Source of the DNA: an uncultured Aquincola sp.
GTDB lineage: Bacteria > Pseudomonadota > Gammaproteobacteria > Burkholderiales > Burkholderiaceae
Direction of reading: 5' to 3'
Assembly (NCBI GenBank): GCA_937883885.1
Contig: CAKZXL010000506.1
Span: 1 to 11,467 of the forward strand
Length of the DNA stretch: 11,467 nucleotides
In this document: positions 5,769-11,467 of the stretch, piece by piece
Layout: each line of letters opens with the position of its first letter
How positions within the stretch are numbered: position 1 is the stretch's first letter
Made by a program: the position numbers and the translations under genes
Notes under the pieces: generated by a model
The model's database searches: none
Told to the model about the DNA's origin: nothing
Seen by the model: only the letters and a program-made list of their open reading frames with translations

Positions 5769-6211
5769 TCGACCGCGCGCGGCAGGCAGGCGTGACCGCC
5801 GACACGCTGCGACATTACCTGCGTGTGGGCCTGGTCGAGGCCGACGGACGCACGGCAAGCGGCTACCGCACGTTCTCCGAGCGCAGCGTGGCGCGGGTGC
5901 GCTTTGTCCGCGGCGCGCTGGCGTTGGGGTTCACGCTCAAGGATGCCGGCGAACTGGTCGCGATGAGCCGGCGCGGCACATCGCCGTGTCCGCGCGCGCG
6001 TTCGCTGCTCGACGCGCGGCTCGAGGAGCAGGGCCGGCAACTGGACGCAGCCGTCCGCCTCCACCGCCGCATGAAAGAGGCGGTGAACGACTGGAAGCAG
6101 CGACCCGATGGCGTACCCGACGGCCATTCGGTGTGCAGTCTGATCGAAGGTTCCGCATCGCCCGCCCCACTTGTCACGCGCCCGCTTCGCGGCGCCGCCG
6201 CCAAGTCCTGA
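5759..6211 (+). CDS. MerR-family transcriptional regulator, metal-sensor-like
   Basis: From ATG 5759 the protein has 150 residues. Residues 1-67 are a MerR winged helix-turn-helix: LIDRARQAGVTADTLRHYLRVGLVEADGR, then GYRTFSERSVARVRFVRGALALGFTLKDAGELV. Residues 78-112 form the antiparallel dimerisation helix. C77 lies at its start, where ZntR- and CadR-type sensors have a metal-binding Cys. The end has HSVC (H123, C126) before SLIEG, which resembles the C-terminal metal loop of that group. A regulator of this class binds a long-spacer promoter and activates it by DNA twisting when its ligand binds. No such operator is obvious here, and the gene is not divergent from a target. An oleate hydratase gene begins 47 bases downstream on the same strand. 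The ligand could be a metal or something else; two Cys and one His give a minimal site. Confidence 0.87.
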   Translation: MQLIDRARQAGVTADTLRHYLRVGLVEADGRTASGYRTFSERSVARVRFVRGALALGFTLKDAGELVAMSRRGTSPCPRARSLLDARLEEQGRQLDAAVRLHRRMKEAVNDWKQRPDGVPDGHSVCSLIEGSASPAPLVTRPLRGAAAKS

Positions 6212-6243
6212 CCCATCCCGGGAACATCAATTCCAGCCCCAAC

Positions 6244-6249
6244 AAGGAG
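6244..6249 (+). promoter_or_regulatory. Ribosome binding site (AAGGAG) fixing the oleate hydratase start at 6259
   Basis: AAGGAG lies 9 bases before ATG 6259. The frame stays open far upstream through the MerR gene, so this site plus the nucleotide-binding motif that begins a few residues later decides the start. Confidence 0.75.
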
Positions 6250-6258
6250 TGCGACACC

Positions 6259-7845
6259 ATGCAACGCAATGAAGAGCGCCAGGCCTACCTCGTCGGAGGG
6301 GGCATCGGCTCGCTGTCCGCCGCCGTCCTGCTGATCCGGGACGGTGGTTTCCACGGACGCAATATTCGCATCATCGAGGAGCTGTCGCTTGCCGGCGGCG
6401 CACTGGACGGGTCGGGCGATCCGGGCAAGGGCTTTGTCTCGCGCGGCGGACGGATGCTGACCGAAGAGACCTATGTGTGTCTGTGGAACGTGCTCGACAG
6501 CATTCCGTCGCTGGACGACTCCGGCAAATCGGTCAAGCAGCAGACCTGGGCATTCAATGACGAATGGCGCTCGAATTCGAAGGCGCGTCTGATCGATCGA
6601 GATCGTCGCATCCTCGACGCGAGCGATCTCGGATTCAACCTCCAGGACCGCCTGGAGATGATGCGGCTGCTCGCCACGCCCGAGCGGGTGCTGCACACGA
6701 GGCGCATCGAGGACTGCTTCTCGCCCCACTTCTTCGAAACGAACTTCTGGGCCATGTGGCGCACGACGTTCGCGTTCCAGAACTGGCACAGCGCGATCGA
6801 GCTCAAGCGCTACATGCTGCGCTTCCTGCAGGAGTTCCCGCGCATTCACACCCTGGCCGGGGTCCGCAGGACGTCGCTCAACCAGTACGACGCCATCGTA
6901 CGGCCTATGGAGCGCTGGCTTCGCGACCAAGGGGTCGTGTTCGACCTGGAGACCAGGGTCGTCGACGTCGACTTCGTCGAGCAGGGCGCGCAACGCCGTG
7001 TCGGTGCGCTGCACGCACTGCGCCGGGGCGACCCGGTCACCTACCGCGTCGACCCTTCGGATCTGGCGTTGATCACGATCGGCTCGATGACGGCCGATGC
7101 CACCTACGGCGACGACGACCACGCGCCTGCGCTCGTGCGCGACAAACGTGACGGCGCGTGGACGCTGTGGGAATCGATGGCCCGCAAGACGCCCGGCCTC
7201 GGGCGGCCGAACGCCTTCTGCGGCAACGTCGACGAGAGCAAGTGGGAATCGTTCACGATGACGATGCGCAGCCCCGCGCTCGTCCGTCGCATCGAGGAAT
7301 TCACCGGCAATGCGCCGGGCACTGGTGGGCTGATGACCTTCAAGGACTCCAACTGGCTGATGTCAATCGTGGTGCCGCGCCCGCCGCACTTCGCCGGCCA
7401 GCCCAGCGACGTGTTCACGCTGTGGGGTTACGGACTCTTCATCGACAACAAGGGTGACTACATCGACAAGACCATGGCCCAGGCCACCGGACGCGAGATC
7501 TTGGTCGAGCTGATGCAGCACCTGCGCTTTGACGACATTCGTGAGGAGGTGCAGAAGACCACCACGACGATCCCCGTGATGATGCCCTACATCACCAGCG
7601 AGTTCGAGCGGCGCGAGAAGGCCGACCGCCCGCCGGTGATTCCGGAGGGCGCCACCAACTTCGCGCTGCTCGGGCAATACGTCGAGATTCCCGAGGACGT
7701 GGTCTTCACCGTCGAGTACTCGGTGCGCGGCGCCATGCATGCGGTGTACGGACTGCTCGGCCGGGACAACGAGATCCCGCCGATCTACCACGGCATCGCC
7801 GACCCGGCGGCCGCGCTGGCGAGTCTGCGGACGCTGATGGGCTGA
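6259..7845 (+). CDS. ohyA: Oleate hydratase (MCRA family, FAD-binding)
   Basis: This 528-residue protein belongs to the myosin-cross-reactive-antigen family. Its members add water to the cis-9 double bond of oleic and related free fatty acids to give 10-hydroxy fatty acids, using FAD structurally rather than for redox. The dinucleotide-binding start is YLVGGGIGSLSAAVLLIRDG. The family stretch RGGRMLTEETYVCLWNVLDSIPSL carries the acidic active-site region (ETY). Further family blocks are NFWAMWRTTFAFQNWHSAIELKRYM cut by the usual helix breaks, RTSLNQYDAIVRPMERWL, TGGLMTFKDSNWLMS, LWGYGLFIDNKGDYI and, near the end, LLGQYVEIPEDVVFTVEYS. Length is slightly below the usual 550-650. No signal peptide is seen, so it is probably cytoplasmic or membrane-peripheral. 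Known roles include detoxifying unsaturated fatty acids. It follows the MerR gene, which may control it. Alternative substrates are possible. Confidence 0.93.
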   Translation: MQRNEERQAYLVGGGIGSLSAAVLLIRDGGFHGRNIRIIEELSLAGGALDGSGDPGKGFVSRGGRMLTEETYVCLWNVLDSIPSLDDSGKSVKQQTWAFNDEWRSNSKARLIDRDRRILDASDLGFNLQDRLEMMRLLATPERVLHTRRIEDCFSPHFFETNFWAMWRTTFAFQNWHSAIELKRYMLRFLQEFPRIHTLAGVRRTSLNQYDAIVRPMERWLRDQGVVFDLETRVVDVDFVEQGAQRRVGALHALRRGDPVTYRVDPSDLALITIGSMTADATYGDDDHAPALVRDKRDGAWTLWESMARKTPGLGRPNAFCGNVDESKWESFTMTMRSPALVRRIEEFTGNAPGTGGLMTFKDSNWLMSIVVPRPPHFAGQPSDVFTLWGYGLFIDNKGDYIDKTMAQATGREILVELMQHLRFDDIREEVQKTTTTIPVMMPYITSEFERREKADRPPVIPEGATNFALLGQYVEIPEDVVFTVEYSVRGAMHAVYGLLGRDNEIPPIYHGIADPAAALASLRTLMG

Positions 7846-7883
7846 GGGCGGGCGGATCGACGCCCATTGTTCGGGATGCCAAC

Positions 7884-8549
7884 ATGAATCACGCCGCCGG
7901 CCCGGCCTACGGACTATGGACCCTCGTGGTCCTCAACTCGCTGGTCTTCATCGTGTTCGCGTTCAGCTTCGCGCGGCCGCGTTCGGCGCGCGATTGGCGA
8001 TCGTTCGGTGCGTTCTCGGCGTTCCTCGTGGCGCTGTTCACCGAGATGTACGGTTTTCCGCTGACGATCTACCTGCTGTCGGGCTGGCTCGGCAGCCGCT
8101 TCCCCGGCGTGGACTTTCTGTCGCACGACGCCGGCCAGCTGCGCGAGGTGATGTTCGGCTGGCGTGCCAATCCGCACTTCGGCCCCTTCCACCTGCTCAG
8201 CGCCCTCTTCGTCGGTGGCGGCTTCTGGCTGCTGTCTGCGGCATGGCGCGTGCTGTACCGCAACCAGCGCCGGCATACGCTGGCGGTCAGCGGTCCCTAT
8301 GCCCGAGTGCGACACCCGCAATACATCGGCTTCGTCGCGATCCTGTTCGGGTTCCTGCTCCAGTGGCCGACGATCCTGACCCTGGCGATGTTCCCGGTGC
8401 TGGTGTGGATGTACGTACGCCTGGCGATCGCCGAGGAGCGCGAGGCCGAGCGGGAATTCGGCGGCGAATGGGCGCGCTATGCGGCGCGCACGCCGCGCTT
8501 CTTACCCCGTCTGCGAGGCGGAAGCAGCGGCCGCCTTGGAGGGCCGTGA
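7884..8549 (+). CDS. Isoprenylcysteine carboxyl methyltransferase-like membrane protein
   Basis: This 221-residue polytopic membrane protein carries the SAM-binding C-terminal region of the ICMT/PEMT superfamily: VSGPYARVRHPQYIGF at 136-150, a hydrophobic hairpin (151-180), and AIAEEREAEREFGGEWARYA with the family's EER and final RTPRFLPRL. The N-terminal half has about three helices (11-30, 41-68 including EMYGFPLTIYLLSGWL, and 101-121). Superfamily members methylate prenylcysteines or phospholipid head groups; the bacterial substrates are mostly unknown. Related bacterial genes often sit near DUF2933 and copper genes, which fits the left side of this window. The start at ATG 7884 has only a weak ribosome binding site. 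The gene lies 38 bases after the oleate hydratase and 4 bases before the next gene, so coupling is likely. A lipid substrate would fit the neighbours, but this is a guess. Confidence 0.85.
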   Translation: MNHAAGPAYGLWTLVVLNSLVFIVFAFSFARPRSARDWRSFGAFSAFLVALFTEMYGFPLTIYLLSGWLGSRFPGVDFLSHDAGQLREVMFGWRANPHFGPFHLLSALFVGGGFWLLSAAWRVLYRNQRRHTLAVSGPYARVRHPQYIGFVAILFGFLLQWPTILTLAMFPVLVWMYVRLAIAEEREAEREFGGEWARYAARTPRFLPRLRGGSSGRLGGP

Positions 8550-8553
8550 CGCC

Positions 8554-9720
8554 ATGGGCACGAGCGAAGAGCACCGCGCGAGCGCTCCCGAGGGCGGGAT
8601 CGAACGAGACCATGATGCAGCGGTTCGGCGTGCCATCGCACTCGTGCGCGCCTGGGCTGCCGAGTCGAAGCCAGCCCTCGTCTGGGACGCGGCGCGTATC
8701 GTCGACCGGCACGGTTTGGACTGGATCCCCGGGCACCGCACGACGCCGATCGTTGCGACGATTGTGGCTGCGGCTGGCGCGACGATGCCGCACTTTTCGC
8801 TGCCGGCCGCCCCGGGGGCGTGGAGCACCGCCGACACGATGGCGACGCTCACCGGGGTGGAACTGGATCGCGGGGCCGCGACAGGCATCGCCTCGCGCCT
8901 GGGCGTCTGCATCGCGCGGGCGGGGGCCGCGGGCCTGGGGGTTCATGTGCCCTGGAGCCCCAGCGCGGAAGACGCCCACCTAGTCGCGTCGGCATTGTCG
9001 CGCCGCGTCGCGGCCGGCGTGGGCTATCTGCTCGTCAACGTGGCCATCGGCCGGGGTTCCAGTGCGCCCGACCACGCACGCTTCCAGCGCCTGAAGACGA
9101 TGTTCACTGCGGTCGGCGCGGCCGTAGGCGTGCAGGTCCGCATCGCCCGCTCGGCAGGGTCGCAGCCCGTGGGGCGTGGCATCGGCCCGGCGCCTGAGTC
9201 GCTGGACGTGCTGGCCGTGCTGCGCGGCGCAGCGTCTGCGCCGGTCGATCTGCGCATGCGCGCGCTGGCCGAAGCCGGCCAGTTGCTCGAGCTGTGTTCC
9301 TCAAGCCGTCCCGGACACGGTGAGTTCGATGCGTGGCGTCTGCTTGACAGCGGTGCAGCCTGGACGCGCTTCCAGGCGATGTGCGAGGCGCAGGGCGGGC
9401 TGCGCGAGCCGGTCCTGGCCCCGGTCGCCGCCACCATTGCCGCCGATCGAGCCGGCCACGTGAGGTTGCTGGACGGGGCACATGTGCAGCGCGTCGCGGA
9501 GCTGGCCGGTGCACCGCGCGGGACCGGCGCTGGCGTCGTGCTGCACACACGGCTCGGCGAGCACGTTGACCAGGGCCAACCGCTGTTCACCGTCCACGCC
9601 GCGAGCCAGGAGTGCCTTGTGGCAGTCGCGGGCGACTTGCGACGCGCGCCGCTGATCACCGTTGGTGACGACCCGGCCGCGGCCGTCACCGAACCACAAG
9701 ACGTGCACTCGAAAGGCTGA
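8554..9720 (+). CDS. Shortened, divergent thymidine phosphorylase-family protein
   Basis: ATG 8554 (after GGAGGG at 8538-8543) gives 388 residues, whereas the family with this C-terminus is usually near 500. Clear homology starts at VDRHGLDWIPGHRTTPIVAT (about 50-69) and continues through STADTMATLTGVELD, ALSRRVAAG, GSQPVGRGIGPAPESLDVLA, LLDSGAAWTRFQAMCEAQGG and a full C-terminal domain (AELAGAPRG, LHTRLGEHVDQGQPLFTVHA). Normal members cleave nucleosides with phosphate to give a base and a pentose 1-phosphate. Here the N-terminal domain of roughly 100 residues is missing. The family's DKHSxGG becomes DRHGLDW, the SSRAITSPAGTAD signature becomes SLPAAPGAWSTAD, the SKK motif becomes SRR, and a segment near residues 120-140 is shorter. 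It may have lost the reaction or acquired another. There is no frameshift and the frame is clean, so it is probably a maintained gene. It lies between a membrane methyltransferase gene and cfa. Confidence 0.8.
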   Translation: MGTSEEHRASAPEGGIERDHDAAVRRAIALVRAWAAESKPALVWDAARIVDRHGLDWIPGHRTTPIVATIVAAAGATMPHFSLPAAPGAWSTADTMATLTGVELDRGAATGIASRLGVCIARAGAAGLGVHVPWSPSAEDAHLVASALSRRVAAGVGYLLVNVAIGRGSSAPDHARFQRLKTMFTAVGAAVGVQVRIARSAGSQPVGRGIGPAPESLDVLAVLRGAASAPVDLRMRALAEAGQLLELCSSSRPGHGEFDAWRLLDSGAAWTRFQAMCEAQGGLREPVLAPVAATIAADRAGHVRLLDGAHVQRVAELAGAPRGTGAGVVLHTRLGEHVDQGQPLFTVHAASQECLVAVAGDLRRAPLITVGDDPAAAVTEPQDVHSKG

Positions 9721-9732
9721 AGGGAGAAACCG

Positions 9733-11052
9733 ATGGATCACTCGACAACGCTCGTCCGGCCCGCGCCCGCGGACCTCCATGCTCCGGCACTGCGCATCCT
9801 GCGCCGCTTGCTCGCCGGGATTGAGCGACCACCGGCTCTGAGGCTGGGCGACGCGCTGCTGCACGAACTGGAGTCCCATCCCGAGTACACGCTCGTGATT
9901 CGCGACCCGGCACTGCTGCGTCGCCTTGTGCTGCGGCCGGATCCGTTGCTGCTGGCCGACGCCTACTTCCGCGGCATCATCGATGTCGAGGGAGATCTGT
10001 ACAGCGCGCTGGGCCTGAAGGCCCACTTCGAGGCGGTGTCGCTGTCGTGGCGCGACAAGCTGGCACTGTTGCGCGACGCGTTGATGCTGCGGGTCTCCGA
10101 GCAGGACGGCTTGAAGCCCGTGGGAGGGCTGGCCTCGCGCGTTGCCCGGCGTTTCGGGCATCGCCACTCGCGACAGACCGACCGGGCGGCGATCTCGTTC
10201 CACTACGACGTGTCCAATGCGTTCTACGGCCTGTGGCTGGACGCCGAGCGTGTCTATTCCTGCGCTTACTTCGAGACGCCCGAGGACTCGCTGGAGCAGG
10301 CCCAGCGCAACAAGCTGGAGCACATCTGCCGCAAGCTGCGGCTGCAACCCGGCGACCGGCTGCTGGACATCGGCTGCGGCTGGGGTGCGCTTCTGTGCTG
10401 GGCGGCACGCGAGTACGGCGTGCGTGCGCACGGCATCACGCTCAGCCAGCGACAGCTCGAGTACGTGCGTGAGCGCATCCGCACCGAAGGTCTGGAGGAT
10501 CTCGTCACGGTCGAACTTCGGGATTACCGCGACCTCGACGGCGCGGCGGTCTACGACAAGGTGTCCAGTGTCGGCATGTTCGAACATGTCGGCCTGGCGA
10601 AGCTGCCGGCCTACTACGCCGCGGTCCAGCGCGTGCTGCGGCCGGGCGGGCTGTTCCTCAACCATGGCATCACCCACGACGAGGAGGGCTGGAACCGAAC
10701 CGTCGCAACCGAGTTCATCAATCGCTACGTGTTCCCGGACGGTGAACTCGACTGCGTCAGCAACATCCAGCTCGGGATGGAGCGCGCCGGCTTCGAGATC
10801 CACGATGTCGAAGGCCTGCGGCCGCACTACGCGCTGACGCTGCGGCACTGGGTGCAGCGGCTGGAGGCGCGCCGCGACGAGGCGCTGCAGGAGGTCGACG
10901 AGGTGACCTACCGCATCTGGCGCCTGTACATGGCGGCCTGTGCGCTCGAGTTCGAGGCGGGGGGCACCGGGCTGTACCAGATCGTCGCCTCGAAGCGCGA
11001 CGGCGGAGCGTGGCCGGTCCCGCTGACCCGCCGCGATCTCTACCGTGGGTGA
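9733..11052 (+). CDS. cfa: Cyclopropane-fatty-acyl-phospholipid synthase
   Basis: This 439-residue SAM-dependent enzyme adds a methylene group across cis double bonds of membrane phospholipid acyl chains, typically in stationary phase or under acid, solvent or redox stress. The N-terminal lipid-binding domain (about 1-140) is followed by ISFHYDVSNAFYGLWLD and VYSCAYF, whose Cys matches the active-site Cys. The SAM motif LLDIGCGWGALL has its Asp at 212. Next come SVGMFEHVG with the bicarbonate-binding Glu, FLNHGITHD with its His, NRYVFPDGEL, and LRPHYALTLRHW with the conserved Tyr. All the bicarbonate-site residues known from the E. coli enzyme therefore appear present. AGGGAGA (9721-9727) sits 5 bases before the ATG at 9733. 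The gene follows the phosphorylase-like gene by 12 bases and overlaps the MFS gene by 8 bases. No signal peptide; it acts at the cytoplasmic face of the membrane. Confidence 0.95.
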   Translation: MDHSTTLVRPAPADLHAPALRILRRLLAGIERPPALRLGDALLHELESHPEYTLVIRDPALLRRLVLRPDPLLLADAYFRGIIDVEGDLYSALGLKAHFEAVSLSWRDKLALLRDALMLRVSEQDGLKPVGGLASRVARRFGHRHSRQTDRAAISFHYDVSNAFYGLWLDAERVYSCAYFETPEDSLEQAQRNKLEHICRKLRLQPGDRLLDIGCGWGALLCWAAREYGVRAHGITLSQRQLEYVRERIRTEGLEDLVTVELRDYRDLDGAAVYDKVSSVGMFEHVGLAKLPAYYAAVQRVLRPGGLFLNHGITHDEEGWNRTVATEFINRYVFPDGELDCVSNIQLGMERAGFEIHDVEGLRPHYALTLRHWVQRLEARRDEALQEVDEVTYRIWRLYMAACALEFEAGGTGLYQIVASKRDGGAWPVPLTRRDLYRG

Positions 11053-11467
11053 GCGACCATGGCCGCCGCCTTCTTCGCCAGTACCGGGCGATTCGCGATC
11101 GGATCTGTCGGCCGGCGCCTTCGCTGCCCTGCTCGCGGCCGGGATGGCGGTGTCGATGGCGTATGGCGTGACGCTGCCACTGTTGCCCGGGCTGGTGGAG
11201 CGCACGGGGGTTGGCTCGGTAGCCGACGTGGAGAGCCACACGGGTTGGATAACCGGCGTGTACACGCTCGCGCTGTTCCTGTTCGCGCCCGCCTGGGGAG
11301 CGCTCGCGGATCGGATCGACCGCCGCTGGGTGCTCGCCGCGGGACTGGCCGGCTCGAGCGTGGCCCTGTGGGCCTTGACCGCGCCGTTCTCAATGCGCGG
11401 GCTCTATGCGGTGCGTGCGATCGCTGGCCTGACGTCGGCGGCGGTGCTTCCGGCGATCTTCGCCTAC
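11045..11467 (+). CDS. MFS transporter, N-terminal part, cut off by the window end
   Basis: The frame is open from GTG 11045 to the window end (141 codons). It reads as a major facilitator: a Pro-rich cytoplasmic start, helix 1 (AFAALLAAGMAVSMAYGVTLPLL), a periplasmic loop (VERTGVGSVADVESHTG), helix 2 (WITGVYTLALFLFAPAWGAL), then motif A as GALADRIDRRWVL, and helices 3 and 4 (AAGLAGSSVALWAL; VRAIAGLTSAAVLPAIFAY). It looks like the DHA1 drug or metabolite exporter group, but the substrate cannot be told. GTG 11045 overlaps the end of cfa by 8 bases, which suggests translational coupling. ATG 11059 is in a different frame, and ATG 11144 would start inside helix 1, so GTG is preferred. No strong ribosome binding site is visible for it. 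Confidence 0.85.
   Translation, partial: MGERPWPPPSSPVPGDSRSDLSAGAFAALLAAGMAVSMAYGVTLPLLPGLVERTGVGSVADVESHTGWITGVYTLALFLFAPAWGALADRIDRRWVLAAGLAGSSVALWALTAPFSMRGLYAVRAIAGLTSAAVLPAIFAY

Noticed and set aside
5863..7122. Open frame of 419 codons on the - strand across merR and ohyA
   Set aside because: It mirrors the codon positions of two well-supported + strand genes and shows no family pattern of its own.
7846..7865. GGGCG...CGCCC inverted repeat after ohyA as a terminator
   Set aside because: The stem is only 5 base pairs with a 10-base loop and has no T-run, so it is not a convincing intrinsic terminator.
9301..11265. Long open frame of 654 codons on the - strand across cfa
   Set aside because: The + strand here encodes unmistakable Cfa and parts of the phosphorylase-like and MFS proteins. 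The antisense frame has no recognisable domain and is a product of high GC content.
1..11467. FNR/Anr boxes, CRISPR arrays, tRNAs and insertion-sequence ends
   Set aside because: I scanned the gaps for TTGAT-N4-ATCAA-like sites, regular direct repeats, tRNA-like cloverleaf arms and terminal inverted repeats, and saw none. The low-oxygen idea therefore rests on gene content only.

Overview
The window is about 11.5 kb of very GC-rich DNA with strongly GC-biased third codon positions. Its protein families (DUF3141, a second FabI, acetate kinase, DUF2933, Cfa) point to a betaproteobacterium, probably Burkholderiales or Rhodocyclales; this assignment is inference. Thirteen real genes or gene pieces lie on the + strand, closely packed and sometimes overlapping. 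I see no tRNA, rRNA, CRISPR array, transposase or convincing terminator. The only gap longer than 60 bases is 5604-5758, and it holds a possible small ORF. || Left part (1-2992): the 3' end of a DUF2933 membrane protein with a Gly-His tail, a small heavy-metal-associated (HMA) protein with GMTCGSC and a Cys-rich tail, a DUF3141 alpha/beta-hydrolase related to polyhydroxyalkanoate synthases, a secreted protein of unknown role, and a 73-residue two-helix membrane protein that resembles DUF2933. || Middle (3037-5603): a FabI-type enoyl-ACP reductase, then one continuous frame of about 589 codons that encodes a whole acetate kinase followed by a whole PduL-type phosphotransacylase. One in-frame amber codon (TAG, 4242-4244) interrupts this frame where acetate kinases usually carry a Tyr. 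In related clusters, as I recall them, DUF3141 and FabI sit beside acetate kinase and a classical Pta. Here PduL appears to replace Pta and is fused to the kinase, which would join acyl-CoA -> acyl-phosphate -> carboxylate + ATP in one polypeptide. This fusion and the stop codon inside it are the most notable things in the window. || Right part (5622-11467): a MerR-family regulator with metal-sensor-like cysteines, an oleate hydratase, an isoprenylcysteine-methyltransferase-like membrane protein, a shortened thymidine-phosphorylase-family protein with altered active-site motifs, a cyclopropane-fatty-acid synthase, and the start of an MFS transporter. || Taken together, the window combines metal handling (DUF2933, HMA, perhaps MerR) with fatty-acid and membrane-lipid chemistry (FabI, oleate hydratase, Cfa, DUF3141) and substrate-level ATP formation (AckA-PduL). 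This resembles the low-oxygen or stress islands known in Burkholderia and relatives. The functional link is inferred from order and spacing.
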